This document shows, piece by piece, positions 27,138 to 37,110 of a DNA stretch of 64,000 nucleotides (positions are counted from its first letter, which is position 1; each line of letters opens with the position of its first letter). The notes under the pieces are model-generated. The model saw only the letters and a program-made list of their open reading frames with translations, was not told where the DNA came from and did no database searches. Where the stretch lies: the NCBI RefSeq assembly GCF_001644225.1, contig NZ_LSTV01000003.1, forward strand, positions 290,883 through 354,882, read 5' to 3'. Both the position numbers and the translations under genes were made by a program. Source of the stretch: Microbacterium oleivorans (GTDB lineage Bacteria > Actinomycetota > Actinomycetes > Actinomycetales > Microbacteriaceae).

Positions 27138-29036
27138 TCAGCTGAGCGTGATCGCCGGGACGCCGGGCGTCTCGAAACCGAACACCTCGCCCAGGAAGGC
27201 GAGTTCGGACTCGAGCGCGTGGATGACGTTCTCCGCCCGTCGGAAGCCGTGCCCCTCGCCGTCGTACAGGACGTAGGCGTGGGGCACGCCCTTCGCCGCC
27301 AGCGCGTCCCGGATCGCTTCGGCCTGCGACGGCGGCACCACCGCGTCGTCGGCGCCCTGCAGCAGGAGCACCGGCACGCGGAAGCCCTCCGTGTGGCCGA
27401 GGGGTGAGCGTTCGAGGTAGAGCGCCTCGGCCTCGGGCAGGGGCCCGATCAGCCCGTCGAGGTAGCGCGCCTCGAAGTCGTGGGTGTCGGTCGCCAGCAG
27501 CCGCGCATCCCCCACCCCGTAGCGGGAGATGCCCGCGCTGAACACGTCCGTCCCGACGAGGGCGGCGAGGACGGTCCACCCGCCGGCAGAACCACCGCCG
27601 ATCGCGATGCGGGCGGCATCCGCTCGTCCCTCCGCCGCGAGACCGGATGCCGCGGCCGCCACGTCGTCGCGGTCGACGACGCCCCACTGCCCCCGCAATC
27701 GTTCGCGGTAGGCGCGTCCGTACCCGGTCGAGCCGCCGTAGTTGACCTCGAGGACGCCGATGCCGCGGCTCGTGAAGAAGGTGATTCGGCTGTCGGCGAC
27801 GCCGCCGACGTGCGCCGTCGGGCCGCCGTGCACGAGGACGAGGTACGGCGGCAGTTCGCCCTCGGGGGCGGCGAAGTCCGGGCTCGTCGGCGGGTGGTCG
27901 TAAGCGTGGACCTCGCCGTGCGGTCCGGGGACGGTCAGCGGGCGTACCGGCGGGATCCACTCCGCGCCCAGACCCGAGGGTGTGCCGCGGACGAGGCGCG
28001 CGCGTCCGTCCGGGGCGATCTCCCAGATGCCGGTGATCCCAGGGCCCGTCCCCGAGACGAGCGCGCGCGAACCCGCCACGTCCTCGACGACGACGCGGGA
28101 TCGCGCCGGCATGTCCGTGGCGGCGACGACGCCGTCCGCGCCGATCCGCACGACCTCGTCGGCGCCGTTCGTGCGGACGGCGACGAATCCGCCGTCGGCG
28201 AGCGGGGCGTACCACCGCACGCCGAGCACCCACAGGCCGCCGCCGGTGTCCGCGTCCGCGGGTGCGACCGGCACGGATCCCTCGGCCGATGCCGCGTCCT
28301 CGCGGCGGAGGTTCCACCGCCCCGTCGGGTCGTCGACGAAGACGAGGCGGCCCGCGGCATCCCACTCCGGCTGCAGCGCGGCGGTCGCGCCCGACGTCAC
28401 CGTCCGCCAGGTCGACACGAGGCCGTCGTCGAGCTCCGCGACGCGGACCTGCGTGCGGTCCCACGGCATGTCCGGGTGGTCCCACGCGACCCAGGCGAGC
28501 CGCCGGCCGTCGGGCGACAGGGCGGGCTGAGCGAGGAAGTCGCTCCCGGCGACGAGCTCACGCACCTCGCCGCCCGCGAGCGGGATCGCGACGATCGACC
28601 TGCGGGGGACGGGGGAGTCTCCGTGGACCTCGCGGACGGCTAGCAGGGTGCCCGCCTGCCAGCGCAGGCCGCCGTGGCGGGCGCGGTCGTCGACGGGGGT
28701 GAGGGCCTCGGGCTCGCCGCCGGGGCGGAGCATCCAGACGCGCTGGTCGGTCTTCTCGACGAAGAAGAGACGGCCGTCGTCGGAGGTCGTCCACGACCCA
28801 CCGCCGTACTCGTGCACGCGGGACCGGGCGCTCCAGGGCGCGGGCAGCACGTCGATCGCGCTGCCGTCGTCGGCCGCGCGGCGCACCGTCGTCCGGCCGC
28901 CCTCGTCGGGCAGGGACTCGCCCCACCAGATCTCGTCGCCGACGTACCGCGCGCCGTCGAACCGCGCGGCCGCAGCAGACGCGTCGGCGGCGGACAGTGG
29001 CGAGATCCAGGAACCGTAGGGGGCGATCGTCGTCAT
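27138..29036 (-). CDS. S9 family prolyl oligopeptidase-type peptidase
   Basis: This 632-residue protein has an N-terminal beta-propeller-like region and a C-terminal alpha/beta hydrolase domain. The serine elbow is [14 protein letters not shown], the Asp is in [15 protein letters not shown], and the His in [10 protein letters not shown], in the correct order for S9 peptidases such as dipeptidyl/acylaminoacyl peptidases. [11 protein letters not shown] is the expected oxyanion region. There is no signal peptide, so it should act in the cytoplasm on short peptides. The ATG has a TACCGT element six bases upstream on the minus strand. It converges with hflX. Confidence 0.92.
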   Translation of the reverse strand: MTTIAPYGSWISPLSAADASAAAARFDGARYVGDEIWWGESLPDEGGRTTVRRAADDGSAIDVLPAPWSARSRVHEYGGGSWTTSDDGRLFFVEKTDQRVWMLRPGGEPEALTPVDDRARHGGLRWQAGTLLAVREVHGDSPVPRRSIVAIPLAGGEVRELVAGSDFLAQPALSPDGRRLAWVAWDHPDMPWDRTQVRVAELDDGLVSTWRTVTSGATAALQPEWDAAGRLVFVDDPTGRWNLRREDAASAEGSVPVAPADADTGGGLWVLGVRWYAPLADGGFVAVRTNGADEVVRIGADGVVAATDMPARSRVVVEDVAGSRALVSGTGPGITGIWEIAPDGRARLVRGTPSGLGAEWIPPVRPLTVPGPHGEVHAYDHPPTSPDFAAPEGELPPYLVLVHGGPTAHVGGVADSRITFFTSRGIGVLEVNYGGSTGYGRAYRERLRGQWGVVDRDDVAAAASGLAAEGRADAARIAIGGGSAGGWTVLAALVGTDVFSAGISRYGVGDARLLATDTHDFEARYLDGLIGPLPEAEALYLERSPLGHTEGFRVPVLLLQGADDAVVPPSQAEAIRDALAAKGVPHAYVLYDGEGHGFRRAENVIHALESELAFLGEVFGFETPGVPAITLS

Positions 29037-29042
29037 GGCTCC

Positions 29043-29048
29043 ACGGTA
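29043..29048 (-). promoter_or_regulatory. -10 element for leaderless S9 peptidase transcript
   Basis: On the minus strand TACCGT ends six bases before the ATG at 29036. Confidence 0.45.
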
Positions 29049-29110
29049 CGCGGCGGCCGGATCGAAACCGGGCGTCACATGCCCGTCACGGCGCCGACCC
29101 GCGTGGCAGC

Positions 29111-29246
29111 ATGAGGGCATCAACAGTGGCCCGGAACCCCGGGCCCGGAGCGACAGCCGAGCCCGGCACCCGCCCGCGATGTCCCCGCACCCGTGTGTGC
29201 GGTCCGCGGCCGCCAGGCCTTCCCGTCCCGTCTCCGGAGCACCGCC
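29111..29246 (+). promoter_or_regulatory. GC-rich structured leader upstream of metF
   Basis: The gap before metF holds a clean hairpin (GCCCGG-AACC-CCGGGC, 29129-29144) followed by more C/G-rich segments and the CGGAG ribosome site. Methionine genes in actinobacteria often carry SAM-sensing leaders, but I could not fold this into the SAM-I, SAM-IV or cobalamin consensus by eye. Confidence 0.25.
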
Positions 29247-30203
29247 ATGTCGATCATCCAGCCCCCGTCGGTCACGACGGTGCCGGTCTCGTTCGAGGTC
29301 TACCCGCCGCGCAGCGACGCGTCCTACGCCGCCCTCTACGAGACGATCGACCGGCTCGCCGCCGTCGACCCCGCCTTCATCTCCGTCACCTACGGCGCCG
29401 GCGGCTCCGGCGGCGGTCGCTCCCTCGAGGTGCTCACGCACATCCTGCGCGAGACGCGCGTCGAGCCGTTGGCGCACCTGACCTGCATCGGCAGCTCGTA
29501 CGCCGAGGCGACGGCCCTCATCCGCGAGTTCCTCGACGCGGGCATACGCTCCTTCCTGGCGCTGCGGGGGGATCCGCCGGCGGGAGCCGGAGAGGATGCG
29601 GCGGCGCTCGGCGACCTCGAAAGCGCGGCACAGCTGGTGCAGCTCATCGACCGCGTGCAGGCGGAGACGTCCCCGTACACCGAGGAGCCCATCCCCGGCG
29701 TCCCCGGTGCCGCCCGCGTCGAGCGGCGGCCGAGCGTCGACATCGCCGTCGCCGCCTTCCCCAACGGCCACCCGCGCTCGCGGTACCCCGCCGAGCACAT
29801 CGACGCCCTCCTCGCGAAGCAGGCCGCGGGGGCGACCCTCGCGATCACCCAGCTGTTCTTCCACGCCGACGACTACCTCGCGTTCGTCGCCCGCGCCCGC
29901 AGTGCCGGGGTCGAGATCCCGATCCTGCCGGGCATCATGCCGATCACCTCGCCCTCCCGGCTGCGCCGCGTCATCGAGCTGACGGGCGAGCAGGTCCCGG
30001 GTTCCCTCGCCGTCGACCTCGATGTCGAGCCCACCGCCGACGGTCGCCGCGAGATCGGCGTCGGACACGCCGCCGATCTCTGCCGAGCCGTCCTCGCGGG
30101 CGGTGCCCCCGGCATCCATCTCTACGCCTTCAACAACCACGACACCGTCCTCGCCACCCTGCGCGAGGCGGGCATCATCCCCGCGACAGAGGAGACCTCA
30201 TGA
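29247..30203 (+). CDS. metF: Methylenetetrahydrofolate reductase
   Basis: MetF reduces 5,10-methylenetetrahydrofolate to the 5-methyl form that feeds methionine synthase. The 318-residue protein has VSFEVYPPR at the N-terminus (catalytic Glu), [40 protein letters not shown] (FAD site) and [14 protein letters not shown]. The ATG follows CCGGAG at a suitable distance, and an earlier in-frame ATG adds only non-conserved residues. Its stop overlaps the metE start as ATGA, so the methyl donor enzyme and its consumer are coupled. Confidence 0.95.
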   Translation: MSIIQPPSVTTVPVSFEVYPPRSDASYAALYETIDRLAAVDPAFISVTYGAGGSGGGRSLEVLTHILRETRVEPLAHLTCIGSSYAEATALIREFLDAGIRSFLALRGDPPAGAGEDAAALGDLESAAQLVQLIDRVQAETSPYTEEPIPGVPGAARVERRPSVDIAVAAFPNGHPRSRYPAEHIDALLAKQAAGATLAITQLFFHADDYLAFVARARSAGVEIPILPGIMPITSPSRLRRVIELTGEQVPGSLAVDLDVEPTADGRREIGVGHAADLCRAVLAGGAPGIHLYAFNNHDTVLATLREAGIIPATEETS

Positions 30204-32524
30204 CCGCCTTCCCCGCCGGAACGATCCTCGGCTACCCCCGCATCGGCCGTCGCCGCGAACTCAAGCGCGCCGTCGAGGCCCACTGGAGCGGTGCGCTCGA
30301 CGAGGCGGGACTCGAGTCCGTCGCCGCCGACCTGCGCCGGACCACCCGCGCCCGCCTCGCCGAGCTCGGACTGGGTCGCGACGACTCGTCGATCCCCGAG
30401 ACGTTCTCCTTCTACGACCAGGTCCTCGACGTCGCCGCGGCCGTCGGCGCCCTTCCCGAGCGGTTCGCGCACCTGCGTGCGGAGGACGGGTCGGTGCCGC
30501 TGTCGGCCCTGTTCGCCGCCGCCCGCGGCGTGGGTGAGGCCGCGCCGCTGGAGATGACGAAGTGGTTCGACACGAACTACCACTACCTCGTGCCCGAGAT
30601 CGGCCCCGATACGCGGTTCGCCCTCTCGAGCGATCGGTTCGCGCGGCAGGTGGCGGAGGCCGTCGCGGGCGGGTACGTCACCCGTCCGGTGCTCGTCGGC
30701 CCGGTCACCTTCCTCGCCCTCGCGAAGGGGACGGATGCCGCCGCCCCCGGCGCGCGCCCACTGGACCGGCTCGACGACCTGCTGCCCGTGTACGTCGAGC
30801 TGCTCGCCGCTCTCCGCGCGGCGGGGGCGCACTGGGTGCAGATCGACGAGCCGGCCCTCGTGAGCCAGTCGCTCGGCTACTCGGACGGCGAGCTCGCGAC
30901 CGCCGCCGCCCGCGCGCTCGAGGTCCTCACCGCCTCGGGCGACCGTCCCGAGATCCTGGTCGCCGCCGGATACGGCGCGCTCTCCGAGCCCGCCTGGCGC
31001 GCGCTCGCCGCCTCCGCCGCCGAGGGTCTCGCGATCGACCTGACGCGGGGCGGCGTGCCGTCGCCCGTCGCGGGACTCGACGACAAGGTGATCGTCGCGG
31101 GCGTCGTCGACGGCCGGAACGTCTGGCGGGGCGACCTCGCCGGCGCGGCGGACGTGCTCGACGCGGTCGGCGGGCTCGGTGCCGCAGCCGTCGCGGTCGG
31201 CACGTCGACGTCGCTGCAGCACGTGCCGCACGACCTCGCCGACGAGCCCGACCTCGATCCCCGCCTCGTGTCCTGGCTCGCCTTCGCCGATCAGAAGGTC
31301 TCCCAGGTGACGACCCTGGCGCGCGGGCTCGCCGATGGTCGCGACGCGATCGCCGGGGAGTTGGATGCCGCGACGGCCGCCCTCGCCGACCGCAGCTCGG
31401 CGCCCGGCGTCCGGGACGGCGCCGTCCGCGCCCGTGCCGGCGCGCTCACCCCGGCGGACCGGTCCCGCACACCGTTCGAGGTGCGTGCCGCCGCACAGGA
31501 TGCAGTGCTGGGTCTGCCGGCGCTCCCGACGACCACGATCGGATCCTTCCCGCAGACCGCCGAGATCCGCCGGGCGCGCGCCCGCGCGACGCGCGGCGAG
31601 ATCGATCAGGCGATTTACGAGGGGTTCCTCCGTGACGAGATCGCGCGCGTCATCGCTCTGCAGGAGGACATCGGGCTCGACGTCCTCGTGCACGGCGAGC
31701 CCGAGCGCAACGACATGGTGCAGTACTTCGCCGAGAACCTCGACGGGTTCGCCGTCACCCGCAACGGGTGGGTGCAGTCCTACGGCTCCCGCGCGACGCG
31801 CCCGTCGATCCTGTGGGGGGACGTCTCGCGCCCCGCACCCATCACGGTGCCGTGGGCGGCCTACGCGCAGTCGCTGTCGGACGCGCCCGTCAAGGGCATG
31901 CTGACCGGACCCGTCACGATCCTCGCCTGGTCCTTCGTCCGCGACGACCAGCCGCTCGGCGAGACGGCCGACCAGGTCGCCCTCGCACTCCGCGACGAGA
32001 TCGCCGACCTCGAGCGGGCGGGCATCGCGATCGTGCAGGTCGACGAGCCGGCACTCCGGGAGCTCCTGCCGCTGCGGACCGCCGACCAGCCGGCGTACCT
32101 CGACTGGTCGGTCGGGTCCTTCCGGCTCGCCACTGCGGGCGCCGCCGACGAGACCCAGATCCACACGCACCTCTGCTACTCCGAGTTCGGGGTCGTGATC
32201 GACGCGATCGCGGCGCTCGATGCCGACGTCACGTCGATCGAGGCTGCCCGTAGTCGGGGCGAGGTCATCTCGGAGGTCGCGGCATCCGGATTCGCCCACG
32301 GCATCGGACCGGGCGTCTACGACATCCACTCGCCGCGCGTGCCGTCCGTCGACGAGGTGTCGTCGCTGCTCGAGCGCGCCGTCGCGGAGCTCGACGTCCG
32401 TCGCCTGTGGGTGAACCCGGACTGCGGTCTGAAGACGCGCGGGTACGACGAGACGGTCGCTTCCCTCCGCCACATCGTCGCGGCGGCTCGCGCGGTCCGC
32501 GCCGAGGTGGGCGCCGGGGTCTGA
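30200..32524 (+). CDS. metE: Cobalamin-independent methionine synthase
   Basis: MetE transfers the methyl group from methyltetrahydrofolate-polyglutamate to homocysteine. The 774-residue protein shows both halves: an N-terminal [15 protein letters not shown] and [12 protein letters not shown], and a C-terminal [17 protein letters not shown]. The zinc ligands are the His and Cys of HTHLCYSEF and the Cys of [10 protein letters not shown], and [13 protein letters not shown] is the substrate loop. It overlaps metF and ends in a very strong hairpin shared with convergent lexA. The same frame stays open far upstream through metF, but conservation begins at this ATG. Confidence 0.97.
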   Translation: MTAFPAGTILGYPRIGRRRELKRAVEAHWSGALDEAGLESVAADLRRTTRARLAELGLGRDDSSIPETFSFYDQVLDVAAAVGALPERFAHLRAEDGSVPLSALFAAARGVGEAAPLEMTKWFDTNYHYLVPEIGPDTRFALSSDRFARQVAEAVAGGYVTRPVLVGPVTFLALAKGTDAAAPGARPLDRLDDLLPVYVELLAALRAAGAHWVQIDEPALVSQSLGYSDGELATAAARALEVLTASGDRPEILVAAGYGALSEPAWRALAASAAEGLAIDLTRGGVPSPVAGLDDKVIVAGVVDGRNVWRGDLAGAADVLDAVGGLGAAAVAVGTSTSLQHVPHDLADEPDLDPRLVSWLAFADQKVSQVTTLARGLADGRDAIAGELDAATAALADRSSAPGVRDGAVRARAGALTPADRSRTPFEVRAAAQDAVLGLPALPTTTIGSFPQTAEIRRARARATRGEIDQAIYEGFLRDEIARVIALQEDIGLDVLVHGEPERNDMVQYFAENLDGFAVTRNGWVQSYGSRATRPSILWGDVSRPAPITVPWAAYAQSLSDAPVKGMLTGPVTILAWSFVRDDQPLGETADQVALALRDEIADLERAGIAIVQVDEPALRELLPLRTADQPAYLDWSVGSFRLATAGAADETQIHTHLCYSEFGVVIDAIAALDADVTSIEAARSRGEVISEVAASGFAHGIGPGVYDIHSPRVPSVDEVSSLLERAVAELDVRRLWVNPDCGLKTRGYDETVASLRHIVAAARAVRAEVGAGV

Positions 32525-32532
32525 GGCCGCAA

Positions 32533-32570
32533 CGAAGAGAGGGGATGCCGTCCGGCATCCCCTCTCTTCG
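32533..32570 (+). terminator. Bidirectional terminator between metE and lexA
   Basis: This is a perfect 17-bp stem (32533-32549 with 32554-32570) with a four-base GTCC loop. It lies between the convergent metE and lexA genes and can serve both strands. It is the longest perfect hairpin seen in the window. Confidence 0.85.
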
Positions 32571-32581
32571 TGTGCGCGCCG

Positions 32582-33247
32582 TCACACGGCGCGCAGGACC
32601 GCGACGACCTTGCCCAGGACGACCGCGTCATCGCCGAGGATCGGCTCGAAGGCCGAGTTGCGCGGGAGCAGCCACGTGTGACCGTCGCGCTGGCGGAAGG
32701 TCTTCACCGTCGCCTCGCCGTCGAGCATGGCGGCGACGATCTCGCCGTTGTCGGCGGTGGCCTGCGAGCGGACGACGACCCAGTCGCCGTCGCAGATCGC
32801 GGCATCGATCATCGAGTCGCCCGAGACCTTCAGCATGAACAGTTCGCCCTTGCCGACGAGCTGACGGGGGAGGGGGAAGATCTCCTCGACCTGCTGGTCG
32901 GCGGTGATGGGGACGCCGGCGGCGATGCGGCCGACCAGCGGCACCATCGCCGCGTCGCCGACGCTCGGGGCGACGTCCGCCGGGTTCTCGCCCGCCGAGC
33001 CCGGCAGGTCGATGAGGACCTCCATGGCGCGCGTCTTGCCGGGGTCGCGACGGAGGTAGCCGCTCAGCTCGAGCTGGTTGAGCTGGTGGGTGACGCTCGA
33101 GAGCGACTTGAGGCCGACGGCGTCGCCGATCTCGCGCATGCTCGGCGGGTATCCGTGACGGGCGATGGAGCGCTGGATCACCTCGAGGATGGCGAGCTGC
33201 TTGTCGCTCAGGCTCTTGCGCCGACGCGTCTGCGGCTTGTCGCTCAT
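32582..33247 (-). CDS. lexA: LexA repressor
   Basis: LexA represses the SOS regulon and is inactivated by RecA-stimulated self-cleavage. The 221-residue protein has a winged helix ([20 protein letters not shown] then [13 protein letters not shown]), the Ala-Gly cleavage site in GRIAAGVP, the catalytic Ser in [12 protein letters not shown], and the catalytic Lys in GEATVKTF. The ATG has GAAAGGA upstream; a longer in-frame reading is not conserved. Its promoter region is shared with a divergent LysM gene and contains one SOS box, so it should repress itself and its neighbour. Confidence 0.97.
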   Translation of the reverse strand: MSDKPQTRRRKSLSDKQLAILEVIQRSIARHGYPPSMREIGDAVGLKSLSSVTHQLNQLELSGYLRRDPGKTRAMEVLIDLPGSAGENPADVAPSVGDAAMVPLVGRIAAGVPITADQQVEEIFPLPRQLVGKGELFMLKVSGDSMIDAAICDGDWVVVRSQATADNGEIVAAMLDGEATVKTFRQRDGHTWLLPRNSAFEPILGDDAVVLGKVVAVLRAV

Positions 33248-33408
33248 GTCGTTCCTTTCGTCACCCCGGGGTCCCTCCGGGAGCACTCGCCTTCGAATGT
33301 CGGAGGTTGGTGATGGGCTCTGATCATCGAAACCGTATCCGGTGTCGATCGGATCGTCCCGTAGCCGACCGCGTGTCGTCTTCGATCGATCTGCGGACAA
33401 CCGCACCC

Positions 33409-33443
33409 TTGACAGTCTACGAATATCGAAGATAGGTTCGGAA
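33409..33443. promoter_or_regulatory. Divergent lexA/LysM promoters sharing one SOS box
   Basis: On the plus strand TTGACA (33409-33414) and TAGGTT (33433-33438) are 18 bases apart and face the LysM gene. On the minus strand TTCCGA (33443-33438) and TAGACT (33420-33415) are 17 bases apart and face lexA. The SOS box TCGAAGATAGGTTCGG (33426-33441) covers the LysM -10 and the lexA -35, so one LexA dimer could silence both. Confidence 0.7.
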
Positions 33444-33524
33444 GAGAACTTCGCACCCGTCCGTCCCGGCCGACGGGCGGGGGCGAAGATCTCATCTGAC
33501 CGGGGTCACCCCGAGGAGGACACC

Positions 33525-33902
33525 ATGAACTCGATCACCGCCACCAGCAACACCGCAGCCACCCCCGTCGTGCGCACGCGCCTGCGCATGACCACGCGCG
33601 GTCGCCGTGTCCTCGCCACGCTCGCCGCGCTGCCCGCGGTCGTCGCTCTGGGCGTCGGCATCCTCTCCGGCGGTGGAGCTCTCGCCAGCGGCGACGCGGG
33701 GGCGTCCGCGGGGTCCTTCGACACCGTGACGGTGATGCCCGGCGAATCGCTGTGGACCATCGCGCAGGACATCGCGCCCGACAGCGACCCGCGCGACGTG
33801 ATCGACGAGATCGTCCGCCTCAACGCGCTGTCGTCCTCCGCCGTGGACGCCGGGCAGTCGATCGCGATCCCGGCCGCCTACTCGGCGCAGGCGGGCGAGT
33901 AA
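33525..33902 (+). CDS. LysM domain protein, likely SOS-induced cell-division inhibitor (ChiZ/DivS-like)
   Basis: This 125-residue protein has a cytoplasmic N-terminus of about 28 residues, one membrane helix (VLATLAALPAVVALGVGIL) and an external LysM domain (FDTVTVMPGESLWTIAQDIA, then VIDEIVRLNALSSSAVDAGQ) that binds peptidoglycan. Size, layout and divergent position next to lexA match Rv2719c (ChiZ) of M. tuberculosis and DivS of Corynebacterium, which delay division after DNA damage. The promoter has an SOS box over its -10. The GAGGAGG site fixes the ATG. The division-inhibitor role is inferred from context. Confidence 0.85.
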   Translation: MNSITATSNTAATPVVRTRLRMTTRGRRVLATLAALPAVVALGVGILSGGGALASGDAGASAGSFDTVTVMPGESLWTIAQDIAPDSDPRDVIDEIVRLNALSSSAVDAGQSIAIPAAYSAQAGE

Positions 33903-33917
33903 GGCCGCGCCACGTCC

Positions 33918-33923
33918 TACGAT
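33918..33923 (+). promoter_or_regulatory. -10 element for leaderless hisC transcript
   Basis: TACGAT ends six bases before the hisC GTG. Confidence 0.55.
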
Positions 33924-33929
33924 GGCGGG

Positions 33930-35003
33930 GTGAGTGCCAGTCTCGACGACCTCCCCCTCCGCGACGACCTGCGCGGCAAGATCCCCTACGGCGCCCCGCA
34001 GGCGTCGCTGCCCGTGACGCTCAACGTCAACGAGAACACCCACCCGGTTCCCGAAGAGGTCGCGGACGACATCCTCGACGGCATCGCGCAGGCGCTGCGC
34101 GACATCAACCGCTACCCCGACCGTGAGTTCACGGCTCTGCGCGAGGGGTTCGCGGACTACCTGGGCCACGGTCTCGAGCCGGATCAGATCTGGGCGGCCA
34201 ACGGGTCGAACGAGGTCCTCCAGCACATCCTGCAGGCGTTCGGTGGCCCGGGACGCACAGCGTTCGGATTCGCGCCGACGTACTCCATGTACCCGCTGCT
34301 CACGGGCGCCACGGGCGCCACCTACGTGAGCGGTACGCGGGGCGATGACTTCACCCTCTCCGCAGCGGATGCCGCCGAGCAGATCGAACGTGCGCAGCCG
34401 GACGTCGTCTTCCTCTGCACACCGAACAACCCCACCGGCACGCCACTGTCGCTCGAGGTCATCGAGGCCGTCTACGAGGCCTCCCGGGGAATCGTGATCG
34501 TCGACGAGGCGTACCAGGAGTTCGCCCCCCGGGACGAGCCGTCCGCACTCACGCTGCTCCACGACCGGGAGCGTCTCGTCGTGTCGCGCACGATGAGCAA
34601 GGCCTTCGCCTTCGCCGGGGCGCGCGTCGGCTACCTCGCCGCCGATCCCGCGCTCATCGACGCCCTCCGCCTGGTGCGCCTGCCGTATCACCTCAGCGCG
34701 CTCACCCAGGCTGCGGCCACGGCCGCCCTCCGCCACGCCCCGACGATGCTCCGCATGGTCGACGACATCGTCGCGCAGCGCGACCGCATCTCGGCGACCC
34801 TGTCGGCTCTCGGATACTCGCCGTACGAGAGCTGGTCGAACTTCGTCCTCTTCGGGGGCGTGGACGACCCGGCGGCGACTTGGCAGGGCCTCTACGACCG
34901 CGGCGTCCTCATCCGCGACGTCGGCCTGCCGCACACCCTCCGCGTCACGGCGGGCAGTGAAGAGGAGTCGACGGCGTTCCTCGAGGCGCTCGCCTCCCTC
35001 TGA
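33930..35003 (+). CDS. hisC: Histidinol-phosphate aminotransferase
   Basis: HisC converts imidazole-acetol phosphate to histidinol phosphate using glutamate and PLP. The 357-residue protein is a fold-type I aminotransferase: VTLNVNENTHPVPEEV, IWAANGSNEVLQHIL, FLCTPNNPTGTPLS, IVDEAYQEF, and the PLP lysine in SRTMSKAFAFAGARVGYL. No hisD lies upstream in the window, where the actinobacterial operon usually begins; the LysM and lexA genes are there instead. The GTG start has a -10 element at leaderless distance. Confidence 0.95.
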   Translation: MSASLDDLPLRDDLRGKIPYGAPQASLPVTLNVNENTHPVPEEVADDILDGIAQALRDINRYPDREFTALREGFADYLGHGLEPDQIWAANGSNEVLQHILQAFGGPGRTAFGFAPTYSMYPLLTGATGATYVSGTRGDDFTLSAADAAEQIERAQPDVVFLCTPNNPTGTPLSLEVIEAVYEASRGIVIVDEAYQEFAPRDEPSALTLLHDRERLVVSRTMSKAFAFAGARVGYLAADPALIDALRLVRLPYHLSALTQAAATAALRHAPTMLRMVDDIVAQRDRISATLSALGYSPYESWSNFVLFGGVDDPAATWQGLYDRGVLIRDVGLPHTLRVTAGSEEESTAFLEALASL

Positions 35004-35045
35004 GCCGACGTCGGTCACGGGCGCGGTCGGGCCATCACGCCTCGG

Positions 35046-35051
35046 TAGACT
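35046..35051 (+). promoter_or_regulatory. -10 element for leaderless hisB transcript
   Basis: TAGACT ends six bases before the hisB ATG. Confidence 0.55.
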
Positions 35052-35057
35052 CGGGGC

Positions 35058-35669
35058 ATGAGCACCCCTGCGCCCCGCACCGCCTCCGTCCGGCGGGCGA
35101 CCAGCGAGTCGACCATCGAGCTCGAGCTCGACCTCGACGGCACCGGTCGGAGCACGATCGACACGACCGTGCCGTTCTTCGATCACCTGCTCACGGCGTT
35201 CGCGAAGCACTCGCTCACAGACCTGACGGTCCGCGCGACGGGCGACACACACATCGATGCGCACCACACCGTCGAGGACACGGCCATCGTGCTCGGTCAG
35301 GCGATCCGCCAGGCCCTCGGCGACAAGTCCGGCATCTCGCGGTACGGCGACGCGCTCGTCCCGCTCGACGAAGCGCTCGCGCAGGCGGTCGTCGACATCA
35401 GTGGCCGGCCCTACCTCGTCCACTCCGGTGAGCCGGCGGGCTACGAGTTCCACCTCATCGGCGGCCACTTCACCGGCTCGCTCGTGCGCCACACCTTCGA
35501 AGCGATCGCCTTCCACGCCGGCCTGACCATGCACGTGACGCTCGTTGCCGGCCGCGACCCGCACCACATCGCCGAGGCGGAGTACAAGGCCTTCGCCCGC
35601 GCGTTCCGGCAGGCGAAGGCGCTCGATCCCCTCGTCGCCGGCATCCCGAGCACCAAGGGCGCCCTGTGA
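35058..35669 (+). CDS. hisB: Imidazoleglycerol-phosphate dehydratase
   Basis: HisB dehydrates imidazoleglycerol phosphate in histidine synthesis. The 203-residue protein is the monofunctional form without a phosphatase domain. It has the metal-binding motifs [28 protein letters not shown] and [17 protein letters not shown], and the C-terminal IPSTKGAL typical of the family. It overlaps hisH by four bases (GTGA), so these two are coupled, while a -10 element before its ATG gives a separate entry point after hisC. Confidence 0.96.
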   Translation: MSTPAPRTASVRRATSESTIELELDLDGTGRSTIDTTVPFFDHLLTAFAKHSLTDLTVRATGDTHIDAHHTVEDTAIVLGQAIRQALGDKSGISRYGDALVPLDEALAQAVVDISGRPYLVHSGEPAGYEFHLIGGHFTGSLVRHTFEAIAFHAGLTMHVTLVAGRDPHHIAEAEYKAFARAFRQAKALDPLVAGIPSTKGAL

Positions 35670-36310
35670 CGGATGCACCGCTCGTCGCGGTCCTCGACTA
35701 CGGCTCCGGCAACGTCCACTCGGCCGTCAAGGCGCTCAGCGAAGCAGGCGCCGACGCGCGGCTGACGAAGGATCGCGGCCTGATCGCCGACGCTGCCGGA
35801 CTCCTCGTCCCGGGTGTCGGGGCCTTCTCCGCCGTCATGTCGGCTCTGCGCGCGAGCCGCGGAGACGAGCTCATCGGTCGCCGTCTCGCCGGGGGGATGC
35901 CGGTCCTCGGCATCTGCGTCGGGATGCAGGTGATGTTCGAGCTGGGTGTCGAACGCGGAGTCGACACCGAGGGGCTGGGGGAGTGGCCGGGCGCGGTCAC
36001 CGAGCTGCAGGCACCGTTGCTGCCCCACATGGGCTGGAACACCGTCCGCGCCGGCGAGGGGTCGACGCTCTTCGCCGGACTCGAGGACGAACGCTTCTAC
36101 TTCGTGCACTCCTACGGCGCGCAGGACTGGACCCTCGACGTCATCAAGCCGTTCCGCGAGCCGGTGCTCACCTGGTGCGACTACGGGGCGCCGTTCCTCG
36201 CGGCCGTCGAGAACGGCCCGCTGTCGGCGACGCAGTTCCACCCCGAGAAGTCGGGCGCGGCCGGCATCCGTCTGCTGTCGAACTGGATCGGGTCGCTTCC
36301 CGCGTCCTAG
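35666..36310 (+). CDS. hisH: Imidazole glycerol phosphate synthase glutaminase subunit
   Basis: HisH releases ammonia from glutamine for HisF. The 214-residue class I glutaminase has [15 protein letters not shown] at the start, the nucleophile Cys in [12 protein letters not shown], and the catalytic His/Glu in [11 protein letters not shown]. The GTG start overlaps hisB. The partner hisF is not in this window, so the complex depends on a gene elsewhere. Confidence 0.95.
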   Translation: MTDAPLVAVLDYGSGNVHSAVKALSEAGADARLTKDRGLIADAAGLLVPGVGAFSAVMSALRASRGDELIGRRLAGGMPVLGICVGMQVMFELGVERGVDTEGLGEWPGAVTELQAPLLPHMGWNTVRAGEGSTLFAGLEDERFYFVHSYGAQDWTLDVIKPFREPVLTWCDYGAPFLAAVENGPLSATQFHPEKSGAAGIRLLSNWIGSLPAS

Positions 36311-36316
36311 TAACGT
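36311..36316 (+). promoter_or_regulatory. Possible -10 element of priA
   Basis: TAACGT lies directly after the hisH stop and 47 bases before the priA ATG. The resulting leader holds a TGTGCGC/GCGCACA hairpin (36324-36346) and a CGGAG site. Confidence 0.35.
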
Positions 36317-36363
36317 GTCCCTCTGTGCGCGCGCCCGGTGCGCACATCGTCCCACCCGGAGCC

Positions 36364-37110
36364 ATGAACGAATTCGCATCCACGCCCGAACTGATCCTGC
36401 TGCCCGCTGTGGACGTCGCCGACGGCAAGGCCGTCCGACTGACGCAGGGTGAGGCCGGCACCGAGACGAGCTACGGCGACCCCGTCGACGCAGCCCAGGA
36501 GTGGGCGCGTCAGGGCGCCGAGTGGATCCACCTCGTCGACCTCGACGCCGCGTTCGGTCGCGGGTCGAACGCGGCCCTGCTGCGCAAGGTCATCAAGTCG
36601 CTCCGCGGGGTGAAGGTCGAGCTCTCGGGCGGCATCCGCGACGATGAGTCGCTCGACGCGGCGCTCGACTCCGGCGCCACGCGCATCAACCTCGGCACCG
36701 CGGCGCTCGAGAACCCGGAGTGGGCGGCCGACGTCATCCTGCGCTACGGCGAGGCGATCGCCGTCGGCCTCGACGTCCGGGGCACCACGCTCGCGGCGCG
36801 CGGATGGACCCGCGACGGCGGCGACCTGTGGCAGGTGCTGGACCGCCTCGAGGATGCCGGGTGCAGCCGCTACGTCCTCACCGACGTGACGAAGGACGGC
36901 ACGCTGCAGGGCCCGAACATCGAGCTGCTGCGCGAGGTCGCCGTCCGCACCGACAAGCCCGTCGTCGCCTCCGGTGGCATCTCGAGCCTCGACGACATCG
37001 CGGCGCTGCGCGAACTCGTCCCCCTCGGCGTCGAGGGCGCCATCGTCGGCAAGGCCCTGTACGCCGGCGCGTTCACGCTGGCCGAGGCGCTGGATGTCGC
37101 CGGACACTGA
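36364..37110 (+). CDS. priA: Bifunctional HisA/TrpF isomerase PriA
   Basis: PriA isomerises ProFAR in histidine synthesis and, in actinobacteria, often also phosphoribosylanthranilate in tryptophan synthesis. The 248-residue half-barrel repeat protein has the two catalytic aspartates in [15 protein letters not shown] and [35 protein letters not shown] and [18 protein letters not shown] are the phosphate-binding loops. Whether it is bifunctional depends on trpF being absent elsewhere, which I cannot check. The next gene starts inside its last 17 bases. Confidence 0.93.
   Translation: MNEFASTPELILLPAVDVADGKAVRLTQGEAGTETSYGDPVDAAQEWARQGAEWIHLVDLDAAFGRGSNAALLRKVIKSLRGVKVELSGGIRDDESLDAALDSGATRINLGTAALENPEWAADVILRYGEAIAVGLDVRGTTLAARGWTRDGGDLWQVLDRLEDAGCSRYVLTDVTKDGTLQGPNIELLREVAVRTDKPVVASGGISSLDDIAALRELVPLGVEGAIVGKALYAGAFTLAEALDVAGH

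Noticed and set aside
29111..29246. Upstream peptide starting at ATG 29111 before metF
   Set aside because: The frame has no stop before metE and no ribosome site, so it cannot act as a short leader peptide.
28997..32524. Continuous plus-strand frame of 1,175 codons running through metF into metE
   Set aside because: Only the part from 30200 is MetE. The upstream part is an out-of-frame reading of metF, so this is not a fusion protein or an upstream leader peptide.
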